Assembly: GCA_023151315.1 (NCBI GenBank)
Contig: JAKLJE010000005.1
Coordinates: 117,398-181,397, forward strand
DNA: 64,000 nt
DNA from: Bacteroidia bacterium
GTDB taxonomy: Bacteria; Bacteroidota; Bacteroidia; Palsa-965
Direction: 5' to 3'
The number at the start of each line of letters is the position of its first letter. Positions within the stretch are counted from its first letter, which is position 1. Below the pieces are notes generated by a model. That model had not been told where the DNA came from. It searched no databases and saw only the letters and a list, made by a program, of their open reading frames with translations. Positions 36,288 to 44,444 of the stretch are shown one piece after another. The position numbers were made by a program, and so were the translations under genes.

Positions 36288-37778
36288 CTGAAAACTCCAT
36301 CTCCCGAGCTGTTTGACCTTGTCCGTTCGCTTCATCCCAACGAACGCAGATATTGTGCTATCCAATTCAGCGGCAAAGAGAGTGATGAGTCATACCTTAA
36401 ACTTTTTCGTCATCTCTGTTCCATCGAAAAGTATGACGAATCCGCCGCCAGGAAAGCTGTTGGTATCAGTTCCGCTGCCATTTTCAAACGCATAAAAAAC
36501 TACACGTTGGAAGCGGTTTTACGCAGTCAGGAGAGTTATTACGCCAATGCAACTGCTGACATCCAGATCATGCGAAGACTGATACAGGTTGAAGTTCTCT
36601 ATCCTAAGAAACAGCTTAGCATTGTGATGAAATGTCTCAGCAAAGCGGAACAACTTGCCCTGCGGCACGACAGGATAATTGAATTATTAAGGTGTTATGA
36701 GTGGAGATCCAGAATAGCCAATGCAACAGCGAAACCGAGATTAACGCTTACACCGGAATTTCTGGAACAGGCGCGTGCAATTGCAGATCAATGCACAAGA
36801 TGGATCGAACTGCGCAGATTAAACAATGAACTGTGGACGATTATACACGAAGCAGAATCGATAACACCTGTTTACCGTAAGCAACTCAAACGTATTGTAA
36901 ACGAAACGCACCGCTTTCTTAACAGCGGTACAAGCGGAAGTACATTGAAAAAAGAAGCGTGGAGTGTACTTGTTGTTGCTTATCGTTTTCTGGACGATTG
37001 GGAAATGAGTTATAAATACCGGAAGATGTTTGTTGGTCTTTACGAAGAAAACAAAACATATCTTCAGCACAACTCAACGGAATATATTGTTGCTGTCGGT
37101 AATCTGATCAATGCGTGCAGAGAGATGAAAAAGCTGAAGGAAGGCGAACAGTGGTTTGAAAAAGCCAAAACCTACTACGCTCAGCTTCCCGCGCGATTTA
37201 AAACCCTGAGACTGGAAGAACGCTACACCAATCTCCTGAACAGCTATGTGTCGTGGTTGCTGAACAGAAACCGTTTCGCTGAAGCTTTGGAAAGTGCGGA
37301 ACAGTTAATTCCCCAGGTTGAGAAACAGAACAATGTATTTCAAAACAGCTTACTGAATATTCTGCACGACACACTAACGCACAGTGCATTTTACAGCAGA
37401 GCCTGGAGAAAGGCTTTGCAATACCATACACGACGTTGCGCCCTGCGCGGAAAATGGCACGATGCCATGACCGGCCTTGCCATTCTTTACGAAAGCGGTA
37501 ACTACGATGTGCTTCATTACAGAGCGCGATCGTTCGTGAATTTTCTCCGCAAATCCGGACACAATCCTGAAAAGCGTACTGTCCGTTGGCTGACAAAAAA
37601 TCTTCCCGAATCCAACAGCAGGAAATTGCGCACAGATGCGTTTCTGGAACTGAATGAGCTGCTCGCAGGAAACGACGGAGAATTACTACGGCGTTATTTC
37701 GGCTCGTTCCAATATGCGGTCTGGATACAGTCCAATATCGATTCAGTTCCGATAAGTGATTTATTGAAGCCAAATTAG
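36288..37778 (+). CDS. Helical-repeat protein with a non-standard start codon
   Basis: 496 aa if started at CTG 36288. The only ATG/GTG/TTG start in the frame's first 240 bases is a TTG at 36507. But the frame is open from the stop at 36270, and this stretch codes convincingly: PELFDLVRSLHPNERRYCAI, then SYLKLFRHLCSIEKYDE and IFKRIKNYTLEAVLRSQ. That is the conserved N-terminus of a Bacteroidota helical family as I remember it. CTG 36288 or ATC 36285 are the possible starts. The rest is helical, TPR-like (EGEQWFEKAKTYYAQL, RFAEALESAEQLI). Size and plan match the 31187 gene. Function unknown. Confidence 0.68.
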   Translation: MKTPSPELFDLVRSLHPNERRYCAIQFSGKESDESYLKLFRHLCSIEKYDESAARKAVGISSAAIFKRIKNYTLEAVLRSQESYYANATADIQIMRRLIQVEVLYPKKQLSIVMKCLSKAEQLALRHDRIIELLRCYEWRSRIANATAKPRLTLTPEFLEQARAIADQCTRWIELRRLNNELWTIIHEAESITPVYRKQLKRIVNETHRFLNSGTSGSTLKKEAWSVLVVAYRFLDDWEMSYKYRKMFVGLYEENKTYLQHNSTEYIVAVGNLINACREMKKLKEGEQWFEKAKTYYAQLPARFKTLRLEERYTNLLNSYVSWLLNRNRFAEALESAEQLIPQVEKQNNVFQNSLLNILHDTLTHSAFYSRAWRKALQYHTRRCALRGKWHDAMTGLAILYESGNYDVLHYRARSFVNFLRKSGHNPEKRTVRWLTKNLPESNSRKLRTDAFLELNELLAGNDGELLRRYFGSFQYAVWIQSNIDSVPISDLLKPN

Positions 37779-37869
37779 ACATCTCGGGCTCGTAACTTTT
37801 GGATTAAATCGACTGGACATCTAATAGATTACCGGCTTGCTTTGCAACTGTAATCTAAATCGCTCAGCC

Positions 37870-39030
37870 ATGAAAAATCTTTTCTCACTCATCGCCACCG
37901 GTACAGCAGCTCTGGTGTTCACCACTGTGCAGGCGCAGGCTCCGGTAAAGAAAGTTCTGCTTGAAGAATTCACTACAACGTTGTGCGGCATGTGTCCGCC
38001 TCAGTCGCATGTCATCAAAGACTGGCACGAAAATCATACTTCGAATTCAATTCTGATGGTTCATCACGCAGGATTCGGAACTGATTCCATGACGAACACA
38101 GTTGCGACAACAGCGTGCAACTATTTTCAGCCTTCAACATTCGGTTTCGCTCCAGCGATCATGATTGATCGTGATGTATATCCATGGAACGACAGTGTGC
38201 CGTATATGAGCTGCGGCGGATTTGATTCCATTGCTGATCGTGTATCGCAGGATCCTGCTGTAGTAGGAATTGACATTCAGGGAACATATAATTCTGCAAC
38301 GCGCGCATTAAGCGTAACGGCAACCGCTACATTCGTTCAGAACATGCCTTCTTACAACAGAAGAATAATGATCTATCTGGTTGAAGACAGCATAATCGGG
38401 AACGGCAGCGGTTGGGATCAGAAGTGTTACAGCTCAACATTCGCCAACACTTATTATCCGGGACAATGGAATGCTCAAACAACTTATATCAGTAATTATC
38501 CGCATCGTTATGTGGTGCGCGCGGCAATCTCAGGCGGAGTTTGGGGTACCTCGAATATCATTCCTTCCACTCCTACTGCCGGAACTCCTTACTCGGTTAG
38601 CGCTAATTACACGATTCCCGGCAACATGAATGTTTCACGTATGAAAGTTGTTGCGTTTGTTGCAGAATATGGTCCGAATAAACTTTATCGCCAGGTGCTG
38701 AACGCTAATGATGTTCACATTGCGACTTCCTTTAATACAACCATTACATCAGTAAGCAACCTGCAACCTGCAACATCAGGCTTCAGTGTAATGCCGAATC
38801 CGACAAACGGAATGATTACTCTGGAATATCGCATCTTCAATTCCGCCGTGCCGCAATTCAACGTAATCAATGTATTCGGACAGGTTGTATATCAAACTGC
38901 GTCAGCACCTCTTGCAGCACCGGGATTGTATCAGGAATCGATTGATTTATCATGGTTGGATGCCGGTGTTTACTTTATCGTAGACAGAAACGGCGTTTAC
39001 GATCAGTCAGTGCGGATCCTGAAACAATAA
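37870..39030 (+). CDS. Omp28-related exported protein with thioredoxin-like CxxC and T9SS sorting domain
   Basis: 386 aa from ATG 37870 (MKNLFSL); an ATG 11 codons upstream adds non-signal residues. Signal peptide ends VQAQAP. LLEEFTTTLCGMCPPQSHVI near residue 30 is a thioredoxin-fold active-site-like CGMC, followed by APAIMIDRDVYPW, as in Omp28-related proteins of Bacteroidota. A beta domain follows, then the T9SS sorting domain (FSVMPNPTNG to VRILKQ). It could be a surface thiol-active or folding protein; enzyme activity is not shown. A terminator follows at 39091. Confidence 0.88.
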   Translation: MKNLFSLIATGTAALVFTTVQAQAPVKKVLLEEFTTTLCGMCPPQSHVIKDWHENHTSNSILMVHHAGFGTDSMTNTVATTACNYFQPSTFGFAPAIMIDRDVYPWNDSVPYMSCGGFDSIADRVSQDPAVVGIDIQGTYNSATRALSVTATATFVQNMPSYNRRIMIYLVEDSIIGNGSGWDQKCYSSTFANTYYPGQWNAQTTYISNYPHRYVVRAAISGGVWGTSNIIPSTPTAGTPYSVSANYTIPGNMNVSRMKVVAFVAEYGPNKLYRQVLNANDVHIATSFNTTITSVSNLQPATSGFSVMPNPTNGMITLEYRIFNSAVPQFNVINVFGQVVYQTASAPLAAPGLYQESIDLSWLDAGVYFIVDRNGVYDQSVRILKQ

Positions 39031-39090
39031 ATAAAACGGCGTGCGGATCGGAAGTACCGCTCAACATACTTCCGTATTCGTGGTTTGCGA

Positions 39091-39119
39091 CCCGGGCTTC
39101 GTGAGTGCCCGGGTTTTTT
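39091..39119 (+). terminator. Rho-independent terminator
   Basis: CCCGGGC / GCCCGGG stem plus T run after the 37870 gene. Confidence 0.92.
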
Positions 39120-39242
39120 ATTTGAATGACTGTAAAGCTGTACCACTTACACAGCAAACGTTACCACTTAAGCAAAACAAGGCCGATTCATTAAACTACG
39201 GCAATGATTTTGCGTTTATCATATTAAGAAAAACTTACTGAT

Positions 39243-39440
39243 ATGAAAACGTTCATCGCCATCCTCACCGCTCTCTGCCTCACTTTCGGCACTACTGCAT
39301 ATGCTGCAAAAGTTCCTGTTAACAAAGACAAGCGTCATGTAATGATGACGAAGAAAAAGAAAGTGAAGAAGCACAAGAAGAATAAGAAAATGTCTCGCGG
39401 CGGAAAACGCCACGACTGCCTCAGTCCGGGGAAAAAATAA
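39243..39440 (+). CDS. Tiny secreted polybasic peptide
   Basis: 65 aa. Clear signal peptide (MKTFIAILTALCLTFGTTAYA, cut at about residue 21-22). The mature ~43 residues are extremely basic: about 20 Lys/Arg plus several His, including KKKKVKKHKKNKK, and one Cys near the end (HDCLSPGKK). It has its own terminator. I know of no function. Such peptides may bind nucleic acid, polyanionic surface polymers or membranes. It is placed between the Omp28-like gene and msrB (convergent). Confidence 0.7.
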   Translation: MKTFIAILTALCLTFGTTAYAAKVPVNKDKRHVMMTKKKKVKKHKKNKKMSRGGKRHDCLSPGKK

Positions 39441-39470
39441 TACAGACTGATTTCATTGCATCACATCCCG

Positions 39471-39505
39471 CAGAACCGCTTCCGAACAGGCGGTTCTGTT
39501 TTTTT
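39471..39505 (+). terminator. Rho-independent terminator
   Basis: CAGAACCGC / GCGGTTCTG stem with T run after the 39243 gene. It reaches the end of convergent msrB. Confidence 0.88.
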
Positions 39506-40013
39506 ACTTTTCTTCTTTCACGAAAATCATTGCACCTGAATTGATGCAATAGCGAAGATTGGTTGGTGGTGGTCCGTCATCAAACACATGACCCAAATGT
39601 CCGCCGCACTTTCTGCAAGTAACTTCCGTGCGCGTCATTCCATGACTGTGATCTTCGTGATAATTAACAGCAGTGGAATCCCAAGGCAAAGAGAAACTCG
39701 GCCATCCGCAACCGCTATCGAACTTCTGATCTGATGCAAAGAGAACGGAGTTGCAACCCGCGCATTTGTAAATACCTTTCTGATGATTATCCCAATAAGC
39801 ACCGGTAAAAGCACGCTCGGTTCCCTTCTGACGAAGAATATAATACTGCTCTGAGGTCAGTTTCTCTTTCCATTCGGCATCTGAAGCCGGAAGTCCTGAT
39901 GAATCATTCATAGCGATTGAATCTTTTGCTGCGGTTTTAACCGGAACTGTATCCGGATTTGAACAAGAAGTTAATCCGGCAATGAGTACTAGCGTAGCGA
40001 AAACCATTTTCAT
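39504..40013 (-). CDS. msrB: Peptide-methionine (R)-S-oxide reductase, lipoprotein form
   Basis: 169 aa. Lipoprotein signal [15 protein letters not shown], so it is exported and membrane-anchored. Then a ~30-aa linker and a full MsrB domain: [15 protein letters not shown], zinc CxxC pairs KCAGC and [25 protein letters not shown] and the catalytic Cys in RYCINSGAM. It repairs oxidised methionine in exported proteins, which fits a cell with a large surface proteome. Confidence 0.95.
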   Translation of the reverse strand: MKMVFATLVLIAGLTSCSNPDTVPVKTAAKDSIAMNDSSGLPASDAEWKEKLTSEQYYILRQKGTERAFTGAYWDNHQKGIYKCAGCNSVLFASDQKFDSGCGWPSFSLPWDSTAVNYHEDHSHGMTRTEVTCRKCGGHLGHVFDDGPPPTNLRYCINSGAMIFVKEEK

Positions 40014-40128
40014 TTTATTTTTCCATCATCTACGCAGTAAACCACTGCATGGATTGCATCAGGAAAGTTAGGAAAAGTTAAAATGAAATTGTGAAGTAAA
40101 CTGTGCTCATTCAGCACGTGTTGCATCT

Positions 40129-41898
40129 TCAGCGTCCAACACGCACGTTATAGTTCCACAACTGCAACCAGGTTCCGTCTTCGCGTTGCTGCATATTTAC
40201 ATTGCCATTGGCAGCAACATTACCTACACGGTTCACCGCGCTTTCTGTAAGATCCAATCCGTCTACATTGCGATCTTCAGGTGCTGAAGGTTCGTTGAAA
40301 GCCTTGGCATTCGGATCATCCATGTTATCTGCCATTGCAAGTGAAGGTTCATCGAGTTTATCCTTCATCCAGCGCATTGCAAGTTGACCCGGAGAGATGT
40401 ATTCTTTCTTCGGAGCAGGAGCTGCAGCCGGTGTTGAGAACACCACTGAATACAAAGCATCAGAGAATCCAACCTGTGCATTACCGCTGTTACCGATTCC
40501 GTTCACTGCAATGGTCACCGGAACAAAACCAGCATCCAACTCAAGAACCGGAGCTGGTGACGGATTCACCTTCTGTGATGAATTACCGGTATTCCATACG
40601 GCTGATTCAGACACATTTTTCACCGAAGAGTTCGAACCATTATCTGCAAGCAGATTCTCAGAATTACTTCCGTTGTTGCCGTTCTGATTTACATTATCAT
40701 TATCATCCCGGAACGGAACCAATACATTATCGTTTTGTTTTGTTGTTCCGTTGTTGGCAAATCCGTTATCCACACCTTCGTTGCCTTCAGTAAGAACAGT
40801 GCGCATCACAAAATATCCTCCGATCAGAAGAATGACAAGAATCGCCGCGTAACGCAAACCGGAATTCCACCAGATAAATGCTCCGCGATCTTTTCGTTTC
40901 AGTGACGATTTATCTTCGTAAACGACACTCAGATCAGGCTGCAAACGTGTTTGCGCATATTGCTCCACCAGTTTGCGGTAAGCAGGATGCGTATTCACAA
41001 AAGCACTCAACGCAGCCATTTCTTCTCTGTTCAGTAATCCTTCAGAAGCTGAAATAACATAATGCTCGGCATTATCCGCGGTAACCAGAATCGCGCCTTT
41101 GCGCAAATCCTGTTTGTCTGCGAATACAACTTCAGCATCAGGTGATACTATTGTGTTGCGGTAATCCTCCAGCAAGGATTTATATTCCGGATGATTCTTC
41201 ACAAACTGTTCCAGCTGCACGCACTCACTATCCGTGAGTTGATTCTCTACATAAGAAATGATCAGCTCTTCAATATTGTCAGCAGATATCTGCAGCCCCG
41301 ACTTGCGGAGTTGAGATTTAAATTCAAACTCAACATTGTCAGCAGGCAGAATTGTTTTTCTGTATTGCTCCAGCTGCACGCGATACTCGGGATGAGCAGC
41401 AACGAATATTTCAAGCAGCGACTTATCGTGATCAGAAATTCTTCCTTCCACAAGTGCCACTGCGAAGTCATCAAAATTATCTGCAGAAACGACAACCGGC
41501 TTTCTCAACGATTCAGATGAAGGAAATACTACATCCGCATCTGCTGTCAGTTTCGTTTTGCCGTACAACTCAACGTCTCTTTTCTTCTCAGGATATTTTT
41601 TCAGATATGCTTGCAGTAAACGATCAGCTTCCTCAGAAATCGTTCCGTCAGCAAGCTCCACCATCCACACCGCTGCCTGTTCATGCTCATCACCGCTTTC
41701 TTCTTTCTTCAGGAATGAAAAATCAGGCGTGCGTAAATCCTCTGTGTCAAGTTCCACATCGTTGAACGATTCGAAAACCTCGCGCAGATCAGGATTCTCT
41801 TTCAGAAATGAAAACAGCTCCGCAATCTGCTGCTCGCTCAGCGTTCCCTCGTAGTAATCGAGGAAAAAGGCTTCACAGTTATTGCGGTTGATTTTCAT
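40129..41898 (-). CDS. Membrane protein with five tandem anti-sigma-like modules
   Basis: 589 aa. Residues 1-340 are five ~67-aa repeats. The pattern is (S/T)ADNxE..., EG.(L/I)(S/T)..., then L..F(V/L)..(H/Y)PEYR..LEQY..T.L.(A/P)D..VVF...LRK. The first repeat begins FFLDYYEGTLSEQQ, typical of the cytosolic part of Bacteroidota anti-sigma factors but without zinc Cys/His. One membrane helix follows (about 347-370, YAAILVILLIGGYFVM), then an Asn/Gly-rich linker and a ~110-aa outside domain ending LWNYNVRVGR. It lies 89 bases downstream of the ECF sigma gene on the same strand, so it is probably its cognate anti-sigma factor. The repeat number is unusual. Confidence 0.78.
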   Translation of the reverse strand: MKINRNNCEAFFLDYYEGTLSEQQIAELFSFLKENPDLREVFESFNDVELDTEDLRTPDFSFLKKEESGDEHEQAAVWMVELADGTISEEADRLLQAYLKKYPEKKRDVELYGKTKLTADADVVFPSSESLRKPVVVSADNFDDFAVALVEGRISDHDKSLLEIFVAAHPEYRVQLEQYRKTILPADNVEFEFKSQLRKSGLQISADNIEELIISYVENQLTDSECVQLEQFVKNHPEYKSLLEDYRNTIVSPDAEVVFADKQDLRKGAILVTADNAEHYVISASEGLLNREEMAALSAFVNTHPAYRKLVEQYAQTRLQPDLSVVYEDKSSLKRKDRGAFIWWNSGLRYAAILVILLIGGYFVMRTVLTEGNEGVDNGFANNGTTKQNDNVLVPFRDDNDNVNQNGNNGSNSENLLADNGSNSSVKNVSESAVWNTGNSSQKVNPSPAPVLELDAGFVPVTIAVNGIGNSGNAQVGFSDALYSVVFSTPAAAPAPKKEYISPGQLAMRWMKDKLDEPSLAMADNMDDPNAKAFNEPSAPEDRNVDGLDLTESAVNRVGNVAANGNVNMQQREDGTWLQLWNYNVRVGR

Positions 41899-41987
41899 GA
41901 AGTCAGTTAGTATTAGGGTGTTTTAGTATTAGAGAATGTGAGAATTTATAATCTGCAAATTGAATAATTCGAGCATTGACTCATTGC

Positions 41988-42473
41988 TTAAACTACCTTC
42001 TCAATACTTCCGATATAGTTTTTCAAAAATGTTCTTGCTCTGAAAATGTAAACTTTCACCTGCGACTCGCTGAGGTTTGTAATCTGCCCGATCTCGGTAT
42101 ATGAATAACCTTCGTAATCACGCAACATCACCACAGATCGTTGTATATCCGGCAACTTACCCAAAGCTTCGTTAAGAATTTCTTTCAGATCGCTGTACTG
42201 CTTGTTGTGCGATACCGCAATCATCGGAGCTTCTTCCATCGTTCCTTGCCGCTGATCCTTTCGCAGATAATCAATCATGGTTCGGTACGCTGTCGTGAAC
42301 ATATACGACTTCGCATTCTTGGCTTCGGTCTCAGAAACTTTCAGCCAAAGCTTTTCATACGTGTCCTGGACAATGTCCTTTGCTTTGTCCTTGTCTTTGA
42401 CATTTTTCAAAATGAACCTGTACAAACTGTCGGCGTACAGATCCACGCAGCGGTTAAATTCATCTACGGTCAT
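41988..42473 (-). CDS. ECF-type RNA polymerase sigma factor
   Basis: 161 aa. Region 2: LYRFILKNVKDKDKAKDIVQDTYEKLW with the conserved D-x-x-Q-D-T. Region 4: LPDIQRSVVMLRDYEGYSYTEIGQITNLSESQVKVYIFRART, a helix-turn-helix. No extra domain. It heads a probable two-gene operon with the repeat-rich membrane protein downstream. The divergent beta-barrel candidate at 42688 could be a target. Which stress it answers is unknown. Confidence 0.93.
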   Translation of the reverse strand: MTVDEFNRCVDLYADSLYRFILKNVKDKDKAKDIVQDTYEKLWLKVSETEAKNAKSYMFTTAYRTMIDYLRKDQRQGTMEEAPMIAVSHNKQYSDLKEILNEALGKLPDIQRSVVMLRDYEGYSYTEIGQITNLSESQVKVYIFRARTFLKNYIGSIEKVV

Positions 42474-42687
42474 GGCAGTGCGGGTGCGTTCTGGGAATAG
42501 GACGGATTATTGCGGTGAAAGTTACAACCTCGGTTCAAAAAATCGGGGCGAGATTGACGTTTGACTCTAAATTATTGACAAATATGGCTTTACATTCCTT
42601 CGAGTTGAGTATTTTGGACTTCAAATCGCGGAAAATTGCGATCAAAAATCATCTATTTCAATCAAATAAACTGTAATTCACAGTCAT

Positions 42688-43398
42688 ATGAAATTGAACA
42701 ATAACTTCCGGAATGCTCTTGTTACTGCAATTTTTATTGCTTTAAGTCATGTTACGCTTTCAGCACAATTTTTTGTCACTGTCGGTCCATCCGTTGCTTT
42801 TAATCCGAATATGGGGTTGAATAAGATATTGCGTGACTTCAATGCGTTGCCCGGGGCTACGGAAAAATTCGGGATTAAAACATATTCATTCGGGCTGTCC
42901 GGCTCATTTGATGCACAACTGAACGGAGGCAGTTTATCCGTTTTCAATTTCCATTACGAGCGTTCCAAATTCGATGGCGCTTACGAAGACACTCTCGATT
43001 CATATTCTTATGATGCATACAGAGTCTTTACCAGCTTCGGTGTATTGAACGTAACAAGAGGCAGTAGCAGTGGTTGGTTTATCAAGCTAGAGCCACTGTG
43101 TTTCGGTCGGCAAAAAATGCGTCTGACAGTTTCGCATTACGATAAAGTAGCGTTGGCAACGAGTGAAAATGTAATCAAAGCCATATGGACAACCACTTTG
43201 CTCCCGCAATGGACACCGGGAATTGGCGTTGGACGCGATATGGGATTCTTACGTGTTTATCTCGGAGCAAGAACAGTTGTTCCGCGCACACCGCATTTGC
43301 TTCCCGGCAATATCAAACTCAATAATGCCGATTACTCAAATCGCATAGGATATTTCTCACTGGCACTTCACGTACAAATGAAGTTAGGAGGTAATTAA
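42688..43398 (+). CDS. Putative outer-membrane beta-barrel protein
   Basis: 236 aa. Signal peptide ends HVTLSAQ. The mature part alternates short amphipathic strands and turns: FFVTVGPSVAFNP, KTYSFGLSGSFDAQL, LSVFNFHYERSKF, WFIKLEPLCFG, GIGVGRDMGFLRVYLGARTV and YFSLALHVQMKLG. That is the look of a small 8-10-strand barrel of the Bacteroidota type. No family name is certain. Divergent from the ECF sigma gene; its stop overlaps the convergent tryptophan dioxygenase gene by four bases. Confidence 0.68.
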   Translation: MKLNNNFRNALVTAIFIALSHVTLSAQFFVTVGPSVAFNPNMGLNKILRDFNALPGATEKFGIKTYSFGLSGSFDAQLNGGSLSVFNFHYERSKFDGAYEDTLDSYSYDAYRVFTSFGVLNVTRGSSSGWFIKLEPLCFGRQKMRLTVSHYDKVALATSENVIKAIWTTTLLPQWTPGIGVGRDMGFLRVYLGARTVVPRTPHLLPGNIKLNNADYSNRIGYFSLALHVQMKLGGN

Positions 43399-44327
43399 AA
43401 ATTACCCCAATTCTCCAACTCTTCTTTCGTCCACAAATCAGGGAAGAATATTCTGCGCTGATAAGAAGGATGCAGATACTTCTGCCATTCACTTCCACCG
43501 GTTGCTGCTTTTCCTTCGCCTTTTGAATTGAGATAATATTCTGCTGTTTTCAGATGAGCAAGCGGCCAGATCACGTTGTAAGTATGATCGAAATCGCGAA
43601 GTGATTTTTTCAACGCTTCATATCCGGGTGCCGATGAACTGATTTTACGGAACTGCGTGTACAGATTACGCGACTCCATTTTTACTGCACAACGCTTGAA
43701 CGCATCGAGGTAACGATCCAGAAACATTTGCAGCGTCTGTGTTTTCTTACCGGTCTTACGATCGAGACCTGCATCCAGCCAATACATTTCGTTGAACAAA
43801 GCATCGAATCCGGCTTCAGCTCCCATTTTGCCTTTCACGCGATGATTCAGCAACAGGGGAACATCAGTGCATTTCAATTCAATGAAACGGAATTGTGCAG
43901 ATTGAAATCCGCTCGCAGGTGCAAGCGCCAAACGGAATTCATTGTACTGTTCGTAATCCATTCCTTCGCGCATAACGCTGAATGATTGCGTGAGTATTCC
44001 AGCATAACGGTTTACTCGCTCCATCTTCACACGGAAAAAATCGGCTTCAACTCCATCCGCTTCAACCACCTGATCAATTTCATGTACAATGAGTTTGAGC
44101 AACAATTCCGTTACCTGGTGATACATGATGAAGATCGGTTCATCCGGATAATCCGTACGTGGCTTCTGCAATGAAAGCAGCGTGTCCACTTCAACGTAAT
44201 CCCAATAAGTTACAGGACGTTGATATGAAAAGCCCTTCATGTAAGAAGTTGAATCCTGTCCAAGCGCGCTGTACTTTTCTTCAATACGGCGGACTATTGC
44301 CGCGTTCTCCGGTTTGATATCACTCAT
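43395..44327 (-). CDS. kynA: Tryptophan 2,3-dioxygenase
   Basis: 310 aa from ATG 44327 (MSDIKPENAAIV); an upstream ATG at 44360 adds eleven unrelated residues. It opens the indole ring of tryptophan to N-formylkynurenine using haem and oxygen. Motifs: TYWDYVEVDTLLSLQ, DEPIFIMYHQVTELLLKLIVHE (substrate/haem region with the conserved His), FQSAQFRFIELK and FDHTYNVIWPLAHLKTAEYYL. No other kynurenine-pathway gene is in the window. The 3' end overlaps the convergent 42688 gene by four bases. Confidence 0.94.
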   Translation of the reverse strand: MSDIKPENAAIVRRIEEKYSALGQDSTSYMKGFSYQRPVTYWDYVEVDTLLSLQKPRTDYPDEPIFIMYHQVTELLLKLIVHEIDQVVEADGVEADFFRVKMERVNRYAGILTQSFSVMREGMDYEQYNEFRLALAPASGFQSAQFRFIELKCTDVPLLLNHRVKGKMGAEAGFDALFNEMYWLDAGLDRKTGKKTQTLQMFLDRYLDAFKRCAVKMESRNLYTQFRKISSSAPGYEALKKSLRDFDHTYNVIWPLAHLKTAEYYLNSKGEGKAATGGSEWQKYLHPSYQRRIFFPDLWTKEELENWGNF

Positions 44328-44391
44328 TGCAATCTGATTTGAAAACGGAAAAATACACAAATGGAACGCGCATGAAACTGATTTGCCTCAT

Positions 44392-44425
44392 AAAAAAATC
44401 CCGTGCTGAAAGCCAACACGGGATT
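44392..44425 (-). terminator. Rho-independent terminator (minus strand)
   Basis: AATCCCGTG / CACGGGATT stem; the T run is on the minus strand (A run at 44392-44398). It ends the DUF3108 gene. Confidence 0.88.
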
Positions 44426-44444
44426 CCGGGGATATTGCGAAGAA

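Noticed and set aside
39041..39241. 66-aa + strand open frame
   Set aside because: It contains the terminator hairpin of the upstream gene and has no signal or domain.
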